The notes below the pieces were generated by a model, which saw nothing but the letters and a program-made list of their open reading frames with translations, did no database searches and was not told the origin of the DNA. Position numbers and translations under genes: made by a program. DNA of 64,000 bases from Monosporascus cannonballus (Eukaryota > Ascomycota > Sordariomycetes > Xylariales). This document shows, piece by piece, positions 58,828 through 64,000 of this stretch; within the stretch, counting starts at the first letter, position 1, and each line of letters begins with the position of its first letter. Location of the stretch: contig QJNS01000129.1 in assembly GCA_004154925.1 (NCBI GenBank), positions 27,645-91,644 on the forward strand. Reading direction: 5' to 3'.

Positions 58828-61098
58828 AGTCGGCCGTTTAATATGCTATTAAATAAATTATACGTTTTTTTAATCAACTGTATATATGTTTTTATTTTAA
58901 ATTTTTATTTATTATTAAATCGGCGTAACCGAAAAATGTTATTTCGGTATTATTAAATGCGTTAAAAATAAATATGCGTTTATAAAATTTATTTACGATA
59001 TTACGATTAATATTTTTAATAATATGAAATACGAAATTCGAATTCTTATTATTATTTAAAAATTATTTAATTTAATCGAAAATATAATTATTTTATTGTA
59101 TATATATTTTGAACGTTTTAATTATTATATTTTTTCTTTGCAAAATTTTAGCTTTATTAAAATATACGTTTTTTCGAAAGAAATACAATTTTCGGATAAA
59201 AATATTAAATATGGCCTAGGTTTATCATTTTTCTTTACCCTTCGGTATATAAGGAATACAGAAAAGAAAGCGTTTCTGACTTTATACCATACCTTATCCC
59301 CGAATCAAGAAGCCCAGAAACGGCTGACCACCAGATAGATATCATGGCCGGACGGTTTTTCGGCGCGACTGCCATAGATGATACTCAAGGGAATTCCTAG
59401 ACGTACACTAAAATGCTTGGTTGCGCCAATGGCACCGCATCGGCATTGATACGTGCTGCCCTAGCTCCTAAAGTCATTGTGGGTGTATTCCAAAAAAGGA
59501 CTCTTAACTGGGTAGTATGCATGCTGGCCATCACGCGCATTTGAGCTGTCTATGTCCCATTGGATGTCAATACGACGGCTTCCCGGTTTATGACAATGGT
59601 GGCCGACTGCCCGCCCACTGCTACCGTTGCCGACCATGCAACGTCCAGGGAGGCTGCGACTTTATGTCCGCGACATGAGAGTTGTATCATCAAAGTAGCA
59701 AGCATCCTCGCTTCAGTAAATGGAACATCTCTTGTTCAGGCCAAGGTTGCGGACCCTTTCGTGGTCTTATCCACGAGCAGTACCGGGCACTCCTAAGAGT
59801 GTCGTTCTCTCACACTAAAACATGAGCGACTCTATCCAACGAGAACCGGTTTCGGGACCTCAAAAAGTTCTCCAGCATAGCGCATCGGGGTTCGACTCGG
59901 GACTTGAGCAGTGCCTCCTTGCCCTTGTTCCTTTTTGGCGGAACACTCGTCCCTTGTGGCCCCGTCGTCTAGGGGGTGACCCCGCTGCTTTAATTAAGCT
60001 TACCGTCCAGGAAAACTTCATATATGCTGGCGCCACGCCATTCGAACACCTCAGTCGGATATAGTACGGGTTTTCGAACCTTTCCCGACGTCTCAGCTGG
60101 CGAAACGCCATGGTTTGCCGTGAACGGTGCCCTCCTCCGCTAATCGAAGACTTCGCGAACTCAACCTCCCAGGGCTGCAACTATGGAATGCTTACGGACT
60201 CTCGGAAGCTATCATGGGGACGACAGATAAGGTGCTGTCCCCTGGCAAGCCCGCTCCGGATCATGTCCTCGTTGGATCTGCCATGACCAACCGATCCGTT
60301 CATGCGCTCGATGATAATTTCAAGCCAGTTCCTACTGGTGCAACTGGCCAGATCTATATTGTCGGGGGCTGGGGTGACAATTGGCTACCTCGGCCGCGAT
60401 GGACCGACTGCGGAAAAGTGTATCGTCAACCCCTTTGCTTCGGCGCACTCGAAGGCTAACGGATGGACCCGGACGTACACGACGGGCCGCCTCAACAACC
60501 AAGACAACTTCGCGAAGGCGTTACTCAAAGACTGCGCACCGGCACCGGATTTCCCGGATGCGTACGTGGCCAGCAAGTGGGCCAGCGAATTGTTCCTCGA
60601 AAACGCCCATGCGTGCCTCGGGCTGCCCGTCTGGTTCCACCGCTCCAGTAGCATCACAGGCGACGGCGCGACGAGCTGGACGTTATGTATTCCGTGATGC
60701 TATTCGCGCGGCGGTTGCAGGCCGTGCCGCAGTCGTCGCGGTGGAGGGTCAAACTGGATTCCGTCAGCGTGGAGGGAACGACACGGACAATTGTCGTGGA
60801 AGTCGTGGCGAGCAGCTTCGAGCAGCACATTACGTTCATACGTCACTCAGGCGAGACCATCATCCCTATCGATCAGCTGAGCGGTATCTGGAGGATACCG
60901 TGGGGTCGAGTACAGCTGACTCCCTCTAGCTGAGTGGGCCGAGAAGACGGTTGCTGAGGGCCTCAACGTCCAGATTGCTGCGTGCCTTTCGGCCGTCGAC
61001 GAGTTAGATATGGACATCGTCTTCCAGGATCTAGTCAGGAGGCGCATGTATGCTCGTCTAGGCGGTCGTGCCTCTCCCGGTCACAGCTATGATGCTAA
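58828..61098 (+). pseudogene. PKS-NRPS hybrid relic: end of condensation, adenylation and terminal reductase domains
   Basis: The tail of condensation copy 2 and the linker (RIP-altered to about 59250) lead into an adenylation domain. Recognisable blocks are VYVPLDVNTTASR, PFVVLSTSSTG (phosphate loop), NAYGLSEAIMGTTD and IGYLGRDGPTAE. There is an in-frame TGA at 59542 and frameshifts near 59780-59820, 60060-60120 and 60360. After TYTTGRL (about 60490) the rest of the adenylation domain, the carrier domain and the start of the reductase are missing. It continues with the reductase segment DAYVASKWASELFLE, MYSVMLFARRLQAVP and, after another frameshift, DELDMDIVFQDLVRR. A terminal reductase-like domain is standard for fungal PKS-NRPS hybrids of the fusarin, equisetin or cytochalasan type; the product cannot be named. 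Composition is normal from 59400. Confidence 0.85.
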
Positions 61099-61991
61099 TT
61101 GATCCTCGTTCCCGGATATATCTTGCTATCTGGTACTTCTCGTACATCCCCTCTTCTGTCTCATTTTCGTCTGCCAGAAGCATTATATCTAGACAATTAC
61201 GAGTCGATGGAGCCAACTACAACCTTTCCAAAAGATGTTTTGGGTGGCAATCAAGTATATACAGGAAAATTCCTCAGTCGGGGTTCTCAACTTTGCCGGG
61301 TATTCGAGCTAGGCCAGCGAGTAGCAAAAGATGACCACGGTGACTTGGCAGAGATGCATATTTCTTTACAGTTTAACCCCTTGGGTAGGTGTTGATGGTA
61401 CCTAGACTCAATATATGACATAGTTGTATGATAACGAACGAGCCGCGGTTGACTCCGGGTCCTACGAGACTGACGAATGCCGACCCTGAATGTTACGAGA
61501 AAGAAGAAAATGCCAGTTATCTCTTTAAAACAAGACAGCTAAAATCGTCCGCCGGGTATTCACAGGCCCTCGTCATTCATACACGACGCCAGTGCGGATG
61601 GACTGGCCTCCCTTCGTCATCAGGATCTTATTCACATGGTGCCGCTTCCCAGACGTGCTCCGCAGCCCGTACAAGGGGCTTCGGAAGACATGCCGTTCGT
61701 GAGATATGGGACGCACGCCACTCAGCCAGGGAGGTGGCCTAGTTCATGAGCATGGTAGCCTAGGACATTACAATAAAACGGGAAACCTTTTTTGGTCTTC
61801 GTGTATATGCAGACACTTGACGCGGAGTAGCTTGGACGGGGGTAGTCTGAGCATCCGAAAAGGAGAAATCTCCGAGTCATCGGGGCACCGAACTGCATCG
61901 CTTACCTATTTAGCAAAGTATTTTATTCGTCGGGTCCGTACGTATGATCATTTACACTGCGGGTATTTACCTGAAATAAAGACCAAACGCC
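61099..61991. other. Intergenic between two relics
   Basis: No protein similarity recognised in short frames. It may hold the former promoter of the hydrolase relic or further unrecognisable decay. Confidence 0.4.
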
Positions 61992-62660
61992 ATGGAATCG
62001 CTCGATACAACGACAACGATGCAGGTTCGTGAACACGCCAGAGACGGACGACCGAATCCCAGAAAACGACGCCATCTTCGGCATTTTTAACAGCAGCTCC
62101 CTCGATTTCGAGTTGGCCCGCCTGCTGGGCAGCGCGAGCGCCGGCGAGTGCGACGTGGTCGAGTTCCTCGAGGCCGTAGGCAAGATCCGGCCCCACGACC
62201 CCGACCCCTGGTTCGCCGCGCGGCACGGGCAGGCGCTGCGGGCCGCGCGCGGATCGCCCAAGACGCGACGGACTGCGGCCGGGCCGCCGCGGCGGGCGCC
62301 GAGCTGGGTTACGTCGTGCCCACACTGGAGGGGCCGGGTCAAGGCACGTTGCTCCCGCAGCATGGGACTCCGCTGCGGCCCGAGTCCGTCTTCAGCACGT
62401 CGGCGTGGGCACAGATCGCGACGAGCTTCCCCGTGCGCTGGGAGTTCGCCCTGGGCATGGCCGCGACAGCACGGGGACGCCAGGAGACACGTTGCCGCGC
62501 TTCCGCAGCTCCTCGCTCGACTATGTGCCGGAAGTGGCGGAATGGCCAAGGGTCGTGGACCCCGTCCAGTGCCCGGTCATGCTCACGGGCCCGTTGCGCT
62601 CCGTCTACGCCTCGGCCCTCCAGTTCCTAGACAAGCATTTAGGTGCCCATCGCGGACGTG
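61992..62660 (+). pseudogene. Alpha/beta-hydrolase relic of a secondary-metabolite cluster
   Basis: GC-rich remnant with blocks of the fungal hydrolases that resemble 2,6-dihydropseudooxynicotine hydrolase and sit beside PKS-NRPS genes (for example Fus2 of the fusarin cluster): FGIFNSSSLDFELARLLG, DVVEFLEAVGKIRPHDPDPW, then in another frame YVVPTLEGPGQGTLL, then WEFALGM, then SSSLDYVPEVAEWPRVVD and CPVMLTG. The blocks are in the right order, but large pieces between them, including the nucleophile elbow, are missing. It is dead. The 5' end near 61992 (ATGGAATCG) is a possible former start with an intron-like GTTCGTG after MQ. Confidence 0.7.
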
Positions 62661-64000
62661 CGAAGGTTGGAATGGTCTGAGAGCGATATTGAATCTGTCG
62701 GACAATTGGGCTATCTGTGTTTACGTATGTGTCTAGGTCGGACGAAGTTTGCCGTAGCCACCTGTCAGAGAGATACATGCTGGAGAAGACCGCTACCGAC
62801 AACCGTCTTCGGGACCCAAAACAGCGTGAGCTACACATAGGCTCCTAAGTGCCGTTGAACTGGGAACTTCGAACAGTGAATTTATTAATTAAGGCAGCCG
62901 CGGCGCTGCTCCCAAGCGAACCAGGTAGCGATATGTCGTGGTGGAAATAGATGAAACAGGAGTAAGGGTTCTCTCGCATTCCCCCCCCTTTCGGCAACTG
63001 TCATCATGAGGTGTTTCTCTGAATTGGCCTAAGGGGACCTCATGCCTTGCCTTGTCGCCAGGCCCTGAGACATATCTTTTAATCATGCCCTCTACTAGCC
63101 ATGGTAGTACATGGTCTCGAACAATAATTCCGAACCACCATCGACGGAGCGTAATGCCACAGTCCCATCAACGCAATCTACACCTAAGCAATGAGTGTGG
63201 AGCTGACAACACCAAAGCCCTCTATTCCGGGTTCTGCCCCCCCCCGAGAAAGTAGCGATGACGGGAGGTTTAGCAATGTTTGGGTGGGCACGGTATTCTA
63301 AAAGCCATCATCCCTTTTATCTTAAGTGCCCAGGCGCTCAAGACCATCGCGATTGAGGGGAAATGGGGCATGAGCGAGTGAGAGAGACCTGCGAGGCAGA
63401 GTCAGGAAGGAGAAACCGGGTATCAGCGTTATTCGCTGCGATGATTACGAGGTCTTGTGTGCGTGTGAATATATATACACAGAGCACAGAAACCTTCTGC
63501 TGAGCAAGCAGAGGAAAGCCGGGTTGCGACTGGAGGATACAAAAGGATGCTAGCTTGGTTTAAATGTCTAGAAACCTTTAAATTTAGGCAGGGAAATGAG
63601 AATAAGACTTTTTTTTGGGAAATTGATAGCGAGCAACTCCCTCGTAAATATTGAGAATTAGGGGTTCATCATGCCTTCTTGTTCAATAGTGCTGAATAGA
63701 TCCCGGGATTGGGCAAGGGCAGGCAAGGGGAGGAGGAGGTAATTACAGTTAATACTTCTACCAAGTACCTAGGTACATACAGGTAGGTGGTGGGTACTTT
63801 ATCAAATCCACCAAGTTAGCGTGGCCGCCCCTCACAGATGTGGCGGTGGTGGCTGAGAGAGCTCCGACCGATCAACCCAAAAATTTGTAGGACGGCGTCG
63901 AGCTCCGTGAAGCGATCAGGTCTGGCGGTTTCAGGACAACGGGTTCGACAGCCCCCAAGATGAAGCCCAGAAGATTCCACAATTTAAAGCGGCCTGTACG
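62661..64000. other. Intergenic
   Basis: No gene recognised. A TACCTAGGTACATACAGGTAGGTGG cluster lies at about 63765-63790. The stretch 63540-63680 is AT-leaning. It may be promoter DNA of a gene beyond the window. Confidence 0.45.

Overview
This is nuclear DNA of a filamentous ascomycete (Pezizomycotina, most likely a Sordariomycete). The evidence is short GT-AG introns with a CTAAC-like branch site just before the acceptor, fungal zinc-cluster regulators including an XlnR/XYR1 orthologue, scattered TACCTAGGTA-type intergenic motifs, and a sharp two-part base composition. One part is GC-balanced gene space (1-30.0 kb and 59.4-64 kb). The other is an extremely AT-rich block (30.0-59.3 kb) in which CpA/TpG is depleted but CpG kept, the signature of repeat-induced point mutation (RIP).

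Layout. 1-1.4 kb: 5' part of an atypical hexokinase gene on the minus strand, cut by the window edge. 2.6-4.7 kb: a GILT-like thiol reductase (+) and a scavenger decapping enzyme DcpS (-) that converge and overlap by 38 bp. 6.3 kb: a tRNA-Lys(CUU) gene whose D-loop is split by 57 bp with the anatomy of a spliceosomal intron; I consider this the most unusual item here. 6.4-16.2 kb: about 9.8 kb with no recognisable gene. 16.2-19.2 kb: the xylanase/cellulase regulator XlnR/XYR1 (+). 20.5-21.9 kb: a La-type RNA-binding protein (-). 25.5-28.4 kb: a NirA/NIT-4-like Zn2Cys6 regulator (+), with its start moved 55 bp upstream of the longest ORF by recognising an intron just before the zinc cluster.

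29.4-61.1 kb holds the broken 3' part of a PKS-NRPS hybrid gene (condensation, adenylation and reductase relics). A segment of about 0.73 kb was tandemly duplicated, and its second copy was split by a 27.9-kb nest of LTR retrotransposons. Exact 5-bp target duplications resolve the nest. Outer Gypsy element E0 (30910-58827) was entered by Gypsy element E1 (32431-53225, different 206-bp LTRs). E1 was entered by two further copies of the E0 family, E2 (35935-42705) and E3 (43965-50676), both in reverse orientation. E0 also carries a 341-bp terminal-repeat miniature element (53661-54001) and a solo LTR of it (58360-58483). Removing the inserts gives about 6.6-6.8 kb for E0, E2 and E3 and about 7.3 kb for E1. 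All coding regions are RIP-degraded.

62.0-62.7 kb: a deletion-riddled alpha/beta-hydrolase relic of the type that accompanies fungal PKS-NRPS genes, so the right side looks like a dead secondary-metabolite cluster. The final 1.3 kb is intergenic.
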